DNA of 64,000 nt, taken from assembly GCF_019175385.1 (NCBI RefSeq), contig NC_083341.1:86268321-86332320 (forward strand), written 5' to 3'. Each line of letters opens with the position of its first letter. Position 1 is the stretch's first letter. Below are positions 23,916 to 34,844 of the stretch, piece by piece. The translations under genes and the position numbers were made by a program. The notes beneath the pieces were generated by a model, which did no database searches, was not told where the DNA came from, and saw only the letters and a program-made list of their open reading frames with translations. This stretch comes from Lycium barbarum. Taxonomy: Eukaryota > Streptophyta > Magnoliopsida > Solanales > Solanaceae.

Positions 23916-25113
23916 TTCGACGACTGTTCATTTAAGATCAGATTTTGGGTTATTAATAAGAGACCAAGTTCATTATTTCATTTCAACATGACACCCCCTT
24001 CTCTCTAAAACCTCTCTTTACATTTATTCCACAAGGATTCAAGGATTATTAGTGAAAAACAACATAAACTAAGTGAATCAAGTATAAGAAAACCCATTAA
24101 GGATCATACAAGTCAAGAAATCTCATTGCAGATAAACTAGGGTTTTGCTCAAGTGGAGTAATATCAACCAAGGCTTGTTCCTACGACATCTAAGGTAAGA
24201 TTTATGATGTTTCTATGTTGTTTAAGGTATTTAAGAGTTGAAATACTTGGATTGTAGAGAGGTATGGCAAAATGGGTCATGAATGTGGAATAGTGCCATT
24301 TTGAGAAATAGCTTGAATTGAGTTATGAGTCTTGATGTATTGTAATGTAAATGTGTTATAAATGATGTTGAGAACATAAGATGAGCAATGTACGTGAATG
24401 GACATAGTCGTGTGTTATGGCCATGGATATGGATGATTGAAAAGTGAGTCTAGAATATGGATAATGTGGATGAATAATGACTATTGTTGTAGTATTGTGA
24501 ATGTATTGTTGACGTTTGAGAGTTAAAATACACTATAGAGGAATGTCGTATAAATAGAGGAGACGTTGCCTGATTTTCTCTAGTTTAGTCATGTATGCTA
24601 GCTATCGATTCTAATGATAGTATGATTTTAATGAAGGTAGAAACATGAGCTTCGGAGGAGAACGTGCAAGTGGTAAATAGTTGAACGGAAAGGTATGTAA
24701 GGCTAACCCTTCTTTCATAAGGCATGGTTCTTTGGCCAAACATCTAAATCTTCCATAAGTCTATGATGTCTCATAAATGTTTCGATCTTCCGAGCTATTA
24801 AGCTCACGATTCTTAATATGCTACGATTGTACTAAGTTCCTCGTATGATGAGTAAGCCTATAAAGATAATTGTGAAGAATGATGATAATAGTGATAATTA
24901 TATTGATGAAGACTATAATGGTAATGGCAATGACGTTAACGATGACGATGATGATAGTGATGAATGTAGTAAAGATGCTTATGAGATGTATGTATGTGTG
25001 CCCATGTATGGCTACTATGAACCCCGAGCCTATATGGCCGGGTAGTATGTGTATAGATGTATATGTATGTATGCTTACGTAACGCGCGCACACCACTGCA
25101 GTTGGGTACGGAT

Positions 25114-25209
25114 AACACTGAGCCTTGGTAGGGCCAGGTATGTGTAACACTGATCCTTGGTAGGGCCAGGTATGTGTAACACTGAGCCTTGGTAGGGCCA
25201 GGTATGTAT
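25114..25209 (+). repeat. 32-bp tandem repeat, three copies
   Basis: Copies start at 25114, 25146 and 25178, with the unit beginning AACACTGAGCCTTGGTAGGG. Other A LTRs have only one good and one decayed unit (about 39291 and 56025), so this copy expanded. Confidence 0.9.
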
Positions 25210-26774
25210 GACCACCGAGCCTAGATGTGGTTGGGTACGTGAAACACCGAACCTTCGAGGTCGAGTATGTTATGTAAATGCTATGTATATGATATGATTA
25301 TGTATGTGATATGATTATGTATACAATATGAATGTGAATAAGGGTATGTATACGAATACGAGTACTAATATGGAACAGATACGAGTATGGATACAGATAT
25401 TGAGGCATGAGTAGAAACACACATTAGAATGGAAAGTTTCTATGAAAGGCAAGTAAGTGCCCATGGCGATAATATTACCATCTCCCATCTTGTGCTATTT
25501 CTTATGATGTTCATTATGCTTCTACATTGATATTGATCATACTTTACATACTCAGTACATTCTTCGTACTGACGTCCCTTTGTTTGTGGACGCCTGCGTC
25601 ATGCCTGCGGTATTCTCAGAGACCACCTAGCAGAGCTCCATTTCATTCGGAGCCATAGCTTTTGGGTACTTATTCTTTTATGTACATAATTATGGGCATA
25701 GCGGGGTCCTGTCCCGCTTATGTGATGTGTTATACTCTCCTTAGAGGTTCGTCGTCACGTGTATATGGTTAGATATGTCTGGCTTTGTTGGCCTATATTT
25801 TGTATATCATTTTATTAGCCTTGTCGGCTCATGTACATTGATGTGGCACAGATGCCAATTATGATATAAAGGCATTGTTGTCCAATGGGACTAGTATGAT
25901 GAATGAATAGAAGTATGTTAAATTATGTGTCTCACCTAGATGTAAGTATAAGTGTAAGCCAAGGGGCGCCCGGGTGGGCTAGCACCGGGCGCTCGTCGTG
26001 GCCCTCCAGACGGGTCGTGACAAGAATTGATTCAACAAGCAGTGGAAAAGGTCCAGGTTATCCGAGATCGATTGTTGACATCCCAAAGTCGCCAGAAATC
26101 CTACGTGGACAACCGTCGACGAGATTTAGGATTTCATGTTGATGATTGGGTCCTGAAGGTATCACCGATGAAAGGCGTGATGAGATTTGGTAAGAAAGGG
26201 AAATTGAGTCCTCGATACATTGGCCCTTACAAGATTGTCCGCAAGGTGGTCAAGTAGCTTATGAATTGGACCTACCCTCAGAACTTGAATCAGTCCATCC
26301 GGTTTTCCATGTCTCAATGCTCCGAAAATATGTTGGAGATCCTACTAGGATCGTGCCGGTAGATGATTTTCAAGTGACAGAAAAGTTGACCTATGAAGAG
26401 GTACCTATTACTATACTAGACAGGCAAGTACGGAGACCTAGAAATAAAGAAGTAGCTTCAGTCAAAGTCATATGAAGAAATAATAACCGAGAAGAAATGA
26501 CTTGGGAAGCGGAAGAAAATATGAAGTCTAAGTACCCACACTTATTTCAACCCCCGGAAGAGATTCAAGATGAAACATCAACATCATGAGGTATGTATGC
26601 TTTCTTTCCACGCTTTTGGTCGTGTGTGGCCATATTTTCTTTCCATCGTATTGTAGCCCTGTGAGGCATTGTTATTGTGGGCTATTGTGACAGGATGGTA
26701 GCACCATATTACAGGGGAAACTCCGGCGAAATATTTGTAGAATTCCTGAGAACTTAACATTCGAGGACGAATGT

Positions 26775-26792
26775 TTTTAAAGGGGGGAAGGA
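26775..26792 (+). other. Polypurine tract, C internal region 1
   Basis: TTTAAAGGGGGGAAGGA lies directly before LTR 2, after the conserved CATTCGAGGACGAATG box. It would prime plus-strand synthesis. The stretch 26590-26774 is untranslated tail, including ACAGGGGAAACTCCGGCG. Confidence 0.85.
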
Positions 26793-27145
26793 TGTTATAC
26801 CTCGAAAATTTCCATGTCGTTGCATAGAAAATAGACTAACACAGGGTAAGAATTATACGATGTTTCTATAAGTACAAAAGGTTATTTAACGATTCTAATT
26901 AAGATTCCAAAGACGTTGGAAGTAAGAGGAGAACGTTCCTTAAGAAAGGCAAAGTATATGTGGCGTTTTGGAAAAGTTTCGTAAAGTACCGAGCCAATGT
27001 TGACATAATGATGTCTTAAGAAAAATATTTATATCACTCCTTAGATTTCTAATGAAGTGTTAAACAAGTGTTAAGAAGGTTCCATAAGGATTGGAGATCA
27101 AACGAACGACGAAAACAATTTCAGAGAAGTAGGGTTATACGACCG

Positions 27146-27276
27146 CTTATACGGTCCGTATAACATTATACAGTCCATATAAGGGTCCGTATAACACCCA
27201 ACAGGAAGATGTTTTCCATGATGGTGAACCACGGTCACATATACGGACCGTACAATGTTATACGGACCGTATAAGT
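27146..27276. promoter_or_regulatory. TTATACGGWCCGTATAA palindromes, C LTR 2
   Basis: The odd 17-bp palindrome lies at 27148-27164. A second full box lies near 27259-27275, with intermediate decayed boxes. The TATA box follows about 40 bp later. Confidence 0.6.
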
Positions 27277-28811
27277 GTCAGTAGAACACCCGACGGGCTG
27301 AGTTAAGTTCAAGTATTTAAATGTGATCCCACTTCAATGTTTTCATTTCCCACTCTTCTCCACTTGTCTCCAAGACTCTAGAACATTCCACACATTTCAT
27401 ATACAAGAATTCAAGGGAAATCAAAGGTTCATATCATAAATTCAAGTGAATCAAGTGCAAGGAAGCTCTTGGGGTTGCTAAAGTCAAGAATTCTCTTGGA
27501 AGTGAAGCTAAGGTTTTTCTTCAAGTGGAGTATTGCTATCAAAAACGCATTCTACTTAATCAAAGGTAAGTTTTATGATTATTTCATGTTATTTGGACTA
27601 CGGAGAGGTTGAAAGACTTGGATTATAGAAGGAAATAGAAAATGGGTTACAAACATGAGAATAGTGACATTGTTGAGTGGTAGCTTTGTATGAGTCATGA
27701 TTCTTGATATGTTGTGATTATAATTATGCTATAAATGATATTAAGAACATGGGAGGAAAATTATTTGAGGATGAATGAAATGTTGCATTATGACCATGGT
27801 TATGGATGCCCATGAAATGGAAGTAGGATGATCGAATAATGTTTGGTTGATGAATATTGTTGGATATGATATTAGGAATGTTATTATTGATGATTGGGAG
27901 TTGTCATATGATATGAAGGAAGTTGTATAAATGAAGGAAATGCTGCCCAATTATCTCTAGCTTTAGTTCAAGCATGCTTATGTTACTGATTATCTAATAT
28001 TAGTATGAAGTCCCTTGAAGGTAGAAACGCGAATATTGGAGAGGAACGTTCAAGCGATAGAGTAGCTAAACGAAAAGGTATATGAGGCTAGTCCCTTCTT
28101 TCTCAGGCTTGATTCTTATGACATGATATTCCTTATCTCTTCATGACTTTATTACATCCCGAAAACTATGAGTCAATATTGATAAAGAGCATCATATGAG
28201 ATAAGATAAGAGACATGCTACGAGTATGATAATGATGATGATGAGTCTAAGTCTAAAGATTCTAAGGCCTATGATATGATGTTTCTACAGAGCTAATGAT
28301 CCCAATTATGATTCTGTGATGTTGTTCATTATGCTACACTCACCTTATATGCTAATTCCTTCAAGGTGAGGCAGAATGCTTAAGAAACTCTATAATGGAA
28401 TCGGGGGTTCACGACCTTACGTCACCCCGATAGAGTATAGTCTGTCTTGAGGTTTGATGCATAATCCATGATGAGTATATGATGATGATATTACACTGCG
28501 TATAATGGTCGGGCAGACACCGCTAAAGCGGGCAGCGTATACACCATGTCTAGATGGCATAGGCAGCCACCACTAGTGGGCGGCATGAAATGGTTACCCT
28601 GGACGTGGGAGGCCTGGACGCAGGCTAATTATCACGCCGTACCTATATGGTCGGGCAACTAATACATATATACATACGTGATATGGTGATGTTTATGAAG
28701 CAAGTTAGCATGCATTATTTCAGTCTTAAGTGACAGTCAGTTACAGGTTGTTCCTTACTTGATGTATCCTTGCTTCATTGATGTATTATTATTGTTCATG
28801 CCGTACATACT

Positions 28812-28849
28812 CAGTACAATGTTCGTACTGACGTCCTTTTCTTTGGACG
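28812..28849 (+). other. Double hairpin, best preserved copy
   Basis: CAGTAC (28812-28817) pairs with GTACTG (28825-28830) over a 7-nt loop. ACGTCC (28831-28836) pairs with GGACGT (28844-28849) over TTTTCTT. There is no spacer between the stems. The CAG|GT predicted acceptor is at 28865-28867. Confidence 0.65.
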
Positions 28850-29281
28850 TTGTGTTCATGCCCACAGGTAGACAGGGAGGTGACCCAGATTCATAGGACC
28901 TGTCAGCAGATTTACAGGAGCACTCCATTACTCCGGAGGTGCTATTTTGAGACATTATTTTTGTGTACATATTTGGGAATGACGGGGTCCTGTCCCGTCC
29001 TTATGTCTAGTTCTCTAGTAGAGGCTCGTAGATACGTATGTATGGGTAATGTGGTATCATGATTTTTCCTCATTGTATATATATTATATATTATCTTGAT
29101 AGCAGACGGGCTTATGTAAATAAATGTAGATATGCTTGAAATTGAAAATGGTTTTCCTTATGACTAGAAGTGTGGAGTAGTAGATAAATGCAGAATAAGT
29201 AAGATGACTAGCAGTATGAGTGGTGCTCGGTAGTCAGCTCCGGGTACCCGTCATGGCCCCCTAGTCGAGTCATGACAAAAG

Positions 29282-29293
29282 TGGTATCGGAGC
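29282..29293 (+). other. Primer-binding site, C internal region 2
   Basis: TGGTATCGGAGC has one mismatch to the initiator tRNA-Met complement (A to G at the eighth base). It follows LTR 2 directly; 29294-29484 is untranslated leader. Confidence 0.85.
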
Positions 29294-29484
29294 AGTTCGG
29301 TCCTAGGGTGTGTCTACAAGCCGTGTTCGGCAGAGTCTTGTTTATGGTGTGTAGCATGCCATGCTTATAAACAAGAAGCTGCGGGGCATTTAGGAAAAAT
29401 GACCATTCTTCTTCTGATGAGATTGTGTGATAGAGCCATGTCATAAGATTTTCTCCTCCCTAATAGTGCATTATGATTTCAGTA

Positions 29485-30285
29485 ATTCCACCAAAGAGAA
29501 AAGCTACCGCCGCCTAGAAGGGCAAGGCTACTACAGCACGGCGAGTGGAGAGGGAGCCACCAACGAATATAGAAGAAGGTGAATCTTATAATGAGGCTTC
29601 ATCTAATACCTCCCCCACTTCGCCAGTTCAAGAAAAACATGAGGGGGCTTCAGCTCCAGCTCCTATGCCTCCAGTTCATCCACCAGTTACTTCGAGTCAA
29701 CAAATGACCGAAGTTATTCAGCTACTGACACAGTTAGTTGCCACTCAGGCACAGTGGCAGAGTACAGGTTCAGCCAATAGGGCGAGCAGCGCGGGATTTT
29801 ATGAGTTTAAACCCTCCAGAATTTTTTGAGTCAAAGTCGAATGAGGACCCGTAAGGTTTTATTGATGAGATGCTGAGAACATTGAAAATTATCCATGCCT
29901 CTGAAACTGAATATGTGGAGTTGGCATCTTATAGACTCTGGGATGTAGCGGTCCTATGGTATAATAATTGGGTATCTTCAAGATAATAAAATGCACCTCC
30001 CCCGGTTTGGCAAGAATTTCTAGATGCTTTTCCTCGTCACTATTTTCCTCCCGAGGTTCGATGGGCTAGAGCTGATAGGTTTCTAAATTTAAAACAAGGA
30101 AACACGAGTACTCGGGAGTATAGCCTTCACTTTAACTCATTGGCTAGATAGTCTCCGACTATGCTGGCCGATATGAGAGATAGAGTGCATAGGTTTGTGA
30201 AAGGCTTAGGGCCACATTTGTTTAAAGATTGTTTGACAGCCTTATTGCAAAAGGGGATGGATATTTCCCGTATTCAGGCCCATGC
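29485..30285 (+). pseudogene. C internal 2 gag, 5' part
   Basis: It is colinear with C internal 1 gag, but the start codon has become ATT (29485-29487). A stop follows within the first 12 codons (AA then stop then KGK), and further stops lie near 29826, 29850 and 29985. The recognisable gag core runs 29800-30180 (EFLDAFPRHYFPPEVR-type block). The sequence stops in ISRIQAHA at 30285, where element D begins. The rest of this internal region must lie beyond the window. Confidence 0.9.
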
Positions 30286-30904
30286 TGTCACGCCCCAAAC
30301 TTGATAGGGCATGATGGGCACCCGACTCCTTACTCAGAGCTGAGCGAACCCGCTGGTTCTCATTATATTCATAACCTCACTGGACTCTTAAATCACGAAA
30401 TGAAATGCATAATGAAAGCTTTTCAAAAACATTTTTTTTATCGTTCTCAAATCAAGTAAAATCTGTAATCATATGAAATTTGTAACATAAGGCATAATGA
30501 TACGTCGGCTTGTAGAGCCGCTTGCAAGAATGACATGCTATATACGTGACTCTGTCTGCAAAGTATCTAACATAAATCAATATACCATAGCATAGATATT
30601 CTGACTCGGCAACACTCCGGAAGGAAATGGAGCTCGCCAATCTAGCTGGAACATCTTCTAGCAATACCCTCTACTCATCTGTATACACCTGCGTGGCATG
30701 AAACGCAGCTTCCACAAGAAGGGACGTCAGTACGAGTAATGTACTGAGTATGCAAGGCATGAATAATGCCATCAGATCATGGTAAGAGACGTAAAGCATA
30801 GCATAGAGTAAGGAAATAACCTGTACCTCTGTTTGCCTCTTAAGGCGGATATCATGCATGCTAACTTTACCTTTTGAAACAACGTATAAATACTTACAAG
30901 TAAA

Positions 30905-31180
30905 CTGCCCGACCATATAGGTACGGTGTAAGGCTGCCCGACTATATAGGTACGGTGTAATGCTGCCCGACCATTTAGGCACTGTGTGATCATCATTAGC
31001 CCGTGTCCAGGACTCCCGCGTCCGAGGTAATCATAAACATCCCACTGCAGTGGTGTGTCTGCCCAGCCGCCTATTGGACGGCGCGGTGTTATATTGCCCG
31101 GCCAAGTAGGCATGGTGCTATACTGCCCGGCCATGTAGGCACGTTGTTATACTGCCCGACCATGTAGGCACGGTGTTATT
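30905..31180 (-). repeat. 29-bp tandem repeats in D LTR
   Basis: Units CTGCCCGACCATATAGG... start at 30905, 30934 and 30963, and again at 31094, 31123 and 31152, an exact 29-bp step in each block. The core (reverse CCTATATGGTCGGGCAG) occurs singly in C LTRs (about 8778) and A LTRs (about 25026). Confidence 0.9.
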
Positions 31181-31643
31181 AAAATACATACATAATTATA
31201 CAGCATGCATGAGAGCCTAAGTGAAACCTACAACTCTATCGGAGTGACGTAAGGTCGGTAACCTCCGATTTATATTATTGAATAGTCATCATCGATTTAT
31301 CTCACCTCGAAGGAACAATTTATGAGGTGAGACCAACAACAATGAGCAATTCAAGGAAATCATGAAATAAATTCGATAATCTCATTAAAGCATTAAAATC
31401 ATAAGCTTTGAACTTCTAGAATCAAAATCATCGTCATCATGCGCATCATAGAAAACATCTCATCATAGAAAAATCTCATCTTATTTATCCTTATAAAGCA
31501 TACTCATCTTGAGCTTCATAAGAAACTCTTGGAATCATGAAACTTTAACTTTTGAGGATAAAGACATTATGGAAAACATCTCATCTTTAGTATCATAGGA
31601 AGCTTTTCAGAATCATGAGTTTCTAACTCTTGGAAATAAGAAG

Positions 31644-34600
31644 TGTTATAGCCCGTATCTTGTACGCTTGGAAATTCCAAAGTCGTCGTGGAAAATTTAG
31701 GGCGAGACCATTTTCAAAAATTATTTTAATGTACGAGTTGTCACAAATATTATTTATTACTATTATTAGTATGGAAATATTGAGAGAGGTTAAGGGCAAA
31801 AAGAGAAATTCACAAAATGACCAATGGAAATAATGTGGAATGTTAGGGGAAAAATGGTAATATTGAGGAAAGTCGAGGGGCGAAACGGGAATTTCACCTA
31901 GGGTTCAAGAAAGTTCCAAAAGGGGACCATATTGGTCATGTGAAAAACAAAAAAGAAGAAAAGAAGTGATGACAAAATAAGTCATCTTTTATTTTTGAGA
32001 AAATTCAAGGAAAAGGAAGAAAACTCTAGAAAAATGTATTATGGGAAGTTAGACATTTCATGAAGAATTTGGGGGCCAAAAGTGAAGTTTTGGAAGTCTT
32101 GTTTCATGAAAAAAATGCTCATGTGTCCTTGCATGTTACATGTGGGCCATAGGCCACATGTATTAATTATAAATGTATACATAAGATGACAATTTAGTCA
32201 TCTTCATCAATTGATCTCCTAGAAATTTCAAGAAGCTAGAAGAAAAAAATGAAGAAGGAGAAAAACGGCCAAGAGGGCTGGCAAACCAGCCCTATTATAT
32301 TGATCATGAAAAAAAATTGTTTCTTCAAGCTTTCATATCAATTGGAAGGTCCTCGTCAACGTGGAGTAGTTGTTAGAGCAAGAAAACCGCTCGTTGCGTT
32401 TCATCAAGCTAGCCGAGAGGAAAGGTTGGAGAAGAAGGTGAGGTTTAACCTTCTCTTTTATGTGTTATGAATGGTTTATGTATGTTATTGAATGTAGAAA
32501 TGATGGGAATTCATGAAATATTTCATGCTCAAGTTGAGCCGTGTGAAGTGTTGTTTGGCCGTTTGTTGTGTGTAATGTGTAGGAATGATGAACTAAGTGT
32601 ATTTAGCATGATTATGTGGTGTTGTAATGTGCAGAAAATGAATGAAAATCATGGGATGTGTGTGTTGTGGTGTTGGCCGAGAATGGGCTGATTTGGTGTA
32701 GGCATGTGGGACTAATGTGATGTAGTATTTTGGTTGTCGTCGTTGTGAGTTCTATGATGTAAAATGAAGTTTTAATAATCCAAGTTAAGGTTATAATTTT
32801 GTGGGCTGAACTGGAAGGTAATGTAATCTCGATGTGGTTTCTTGATTTTATGAAAATGAAGTTGTAAACGTATGTATTGTTGACATAATGTACGAATGTG
32901 GAAGAAAGAATTGTGTTAGCAACGTGCTTGTCGAATTGGAGCAATTTTGGGTAAGTGTGTGTGTGTGTAATTTGGCTTGTTTGATCATTGAGCGGATTGT
33001 TGGGAACGTTCTTGAATCTTAATGGAATGATCTTGGATTGGTATTTGAACTTGTGAGCATTGATATGAACTTGATCGTATGTAGTTTATTTGGATAATAA
33101 ATGAAATGTTGTCGAATGGTGTAGAAAGGCATTATTAATGTTAGAATACGTTTTGAATCACTTATGGATATTGATAGTATTGTTGTTGGTTTGGCCGAGT
33201 TGAATTCTCGGGTTTGTTGTTGTTGATTTGGGGCCGAGCCATATTCTCGGGGTTGGTATATTTACAGGGGAGGTGCTGCCGAAATTCTGGCAGAATATAA
33301 GTGAATGTGTTTGAAAGGTTAAGGCAAGTATATGATAATGAAACTAATGAATGGATGAACTCTTTTGAATGTAGACTAGCAAGTTTGGACGGAAAAGCGT
33401 AGCTCGTAAGGCGTGGCACAGGTATGTGAGGCTTACCCTTTCTTCCTTTTGGCATGTCCTAGAGCCAAGTAAGGTATGATCTGTATCTTGGGGTTATTCC
33501 ATTCTGTGATTCCAAGTTTGTCTATGATCCTTATTCGCTCTCGATAAGTTTCCAAAAGAGTTCTGTAAGTATGATAGCATGTCTGATGATTCCATCGAGT
33601 CTTTAATATACTTTGATACGTACATATGATTTCAAAAGTTCTATTTGATCTGATCCATAACGATATCCGAAAGGTACGTGACATGATTATGGCTTTGGAT
33701 TTTCCAAAAATGACTTCTGAAACACTTGTAGAATGTTCTGTACTTCAAACGCTCCTAACTTTCTCATACTAAGTCAGATTGATCTGAAACTCATTTCTGG
33801 GCCTTCAGGGGTCGGTAAGTATACTTATTCATCGAGTCTTGATTTATGTGCATTTAGTTTCTCATTTTCTGCTCGTGCATAGAGTCTACTTCCTTCACCG
33901 AGTCCCGGGCCGGTTTGTATCGTGCACACGGTTCCCGAGTTCCTCGCTTGAGGGCCGGGCGCCGTATATGAATTCCGAAGTATGATGTGTTACGAAGTAT
34001 GATGTGTTTGGTTCGCTGAACCGCCTATATGCATATGTACATTCTGATATTATGATGTGTGTCGGAGACAGGAGCAAATCTTCTGGAGTATGATGTGTGT
34101 GGTGCCTAAGGCCGGGAGGCGACCACGTTTCCCCGGGTCCCGCAAGGGGCCGGATACCGTTCTTGCATGCATGTTTGTCTTTGACATTCTTTCATTGTGC
34201 TTCCTTTCTGTACCTGCATTCTGTACTTTATTTTCTGTTTATGATTTTATCTATAGCATTCCATGCTTTACATACTCAGTACATATTCCGTACTGACCCC
34301 TCTTCTTCGGGGGCTGTGTTTCATGCCACGCAGGTACACAGATGATCAGAAGTTTCTGCTAGGAGGTGTTTCAGCGGGATTGGCGAGCTCCACCTTTCTC
34401 CGGGGTGTCGCAGAGTCTGAGTATTCATATGTTGTGCTTTCTGATTTGTGTTAGAGACTTTGCAGACAGAGTCGTGGGTATGAGAGTCAGTTCGTAAGCA
34501 GCCTCATATGTCTACAGATTCTGTTTGGTCCGGTCTGAGATCTGTGTCCTAAGCGGCCCTGTTTGCTATGATGGCCTAAATGGCCTATATGTTCATATAT

Positions 34601-34844
34601 GTATATATGTTCAGGGGATGTACATTCCGCCTGCTTACTGGATTTGATAAGATATGTTTGATACACGTGGCCGCTTAAGACAATGTATGTTCACAGTTTC
34701 TATTATAAGTCCTATTGTATGTTTCGTGTGATTAGATTCTGGAAATTTGGAAAGAGTATGCATGAACTCAGAGTCTGCGGGTTCGTTCGGCTCCGTATGC
34801 GGGGTCGGGTGCCCATCACACCCTAATAAGGTTAGGGTGTGACA
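31644..34844 (+). mobile_element. Solo LTR F2 (3.2 kb) inside D LTR
   Basis: It runs from TGTTATAGCC to GGGTGTGACA with exact TSD AGAAG (31639-31643 and 34845-34849). It is colinear with F1: AAG|GTGAGG at 32437/32438, CAG|GTATGTGAGG at 33421/33422, a near-palindrome CTGCCGAAATTCTGGCAG near 33276, and TCAGTAC...GTACTGA followed by CCCC/GGGG and CAG|GT at 34331-34333. No coding region is present: short frames at 32249-34454 are unrelated to any family I know. Confidence 0.94.

Larger units (their letters stand above)
23427..26022 (+). mobile_element. Solo LTR of family A inside C integrase
   Basis: It starts TGTTACACCTCGGG and ends GGGTCGTGACA, 2596 bp, with exact TSD AGAAT (23422-23426 and 26023-26027). 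It has no internal region. It carries the A-type palindromes (23640-23915), TATTAATAA (23951-23959), predicted intron 1 (24195-24636), exon 2 (24637-24692, 56 nt) with donor AAAG|GTATGTAAGG, a 32-bp tandem repeat (25114-25209) and the double hairpin (about 25553-25590). The usual CAG acceptor after the hairpins is damaged here (CTGCGGTATT). ORFs at 24845-25150 are GAT/GAC low-complexity. Confidence 0.95.
19185..26589 (+). pseudogene. C internal 1 gag-pol polyprotein, interrupted
   Basis: The start ATG at 19185 opens MPPKR; a small deletion just after it shifts the frame. Then follow the gag domain (19505-19860), knuckle [14 protein letters not shown] intact at 20324-20365, protease with DLGSM in place of the usual DPGST (about 20611), reverse transcriptase with FIDD at 21611-21622, RNase H ([10 protein letters not shown] to DHKSLQYIF, 22050-22270), integrase zinc finger (about 22700-22830) and core (MDFIVVLP 22916, ITDRGAQF 23097, GQAERTIQ 23200). 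A-family solo LTR 23427-26022 splits the integrase after GPEL. Coding resumes at IQQAVEK, with the GPY/F region and chromodomain up to the stop at 26587-26589. Stops occur near 19397, 19413, 19799, 20882, 22096, 22831 and 23386, among others. The element is dead. Confidence 0.92.
26793..29277 (+). mobile_element. Family C LTR 2
   Basis: A 2485-bp LTR from TGTTATACCTCG to CATGACA, uninterrupted. It is followed not by host DNA but by a second primer-binding site and gag, so it is the middle LTR of an LTR-internal-LTR-internal array. It contains palindromes (27146-27276), TATTTAAA (27314-27321), predicted intron 1 (27566-28020), exon 2 (28021-28077), intron 2 (28078-28867, donor decayed to GTATAT) and the best preserved double hairpin (28812-28849). 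Confidence 0.93.

Noticed and set aside
24845..25150. Acidic Asp/Asn-rich frame and its antisense Ile-rich partner
   Set aside because: GAT/GAC low-complexity DNA in the A LTR gives long frames on both strands. Other A LTRs have stops here.
19185..26589. Endogenous pararetrovirus
   Set aside because: The polyprotein has an integrase and chromodomain and lies between LTRs with a tRNA-Met primer site. No movement protein is present.
25114..31180. Regularly spaced short repeats as a possible CRISPR array
   Set aside because: The 29-bp and 32-bp units abut head to tail without unique spacers, and the window is plant nuclear DNA.
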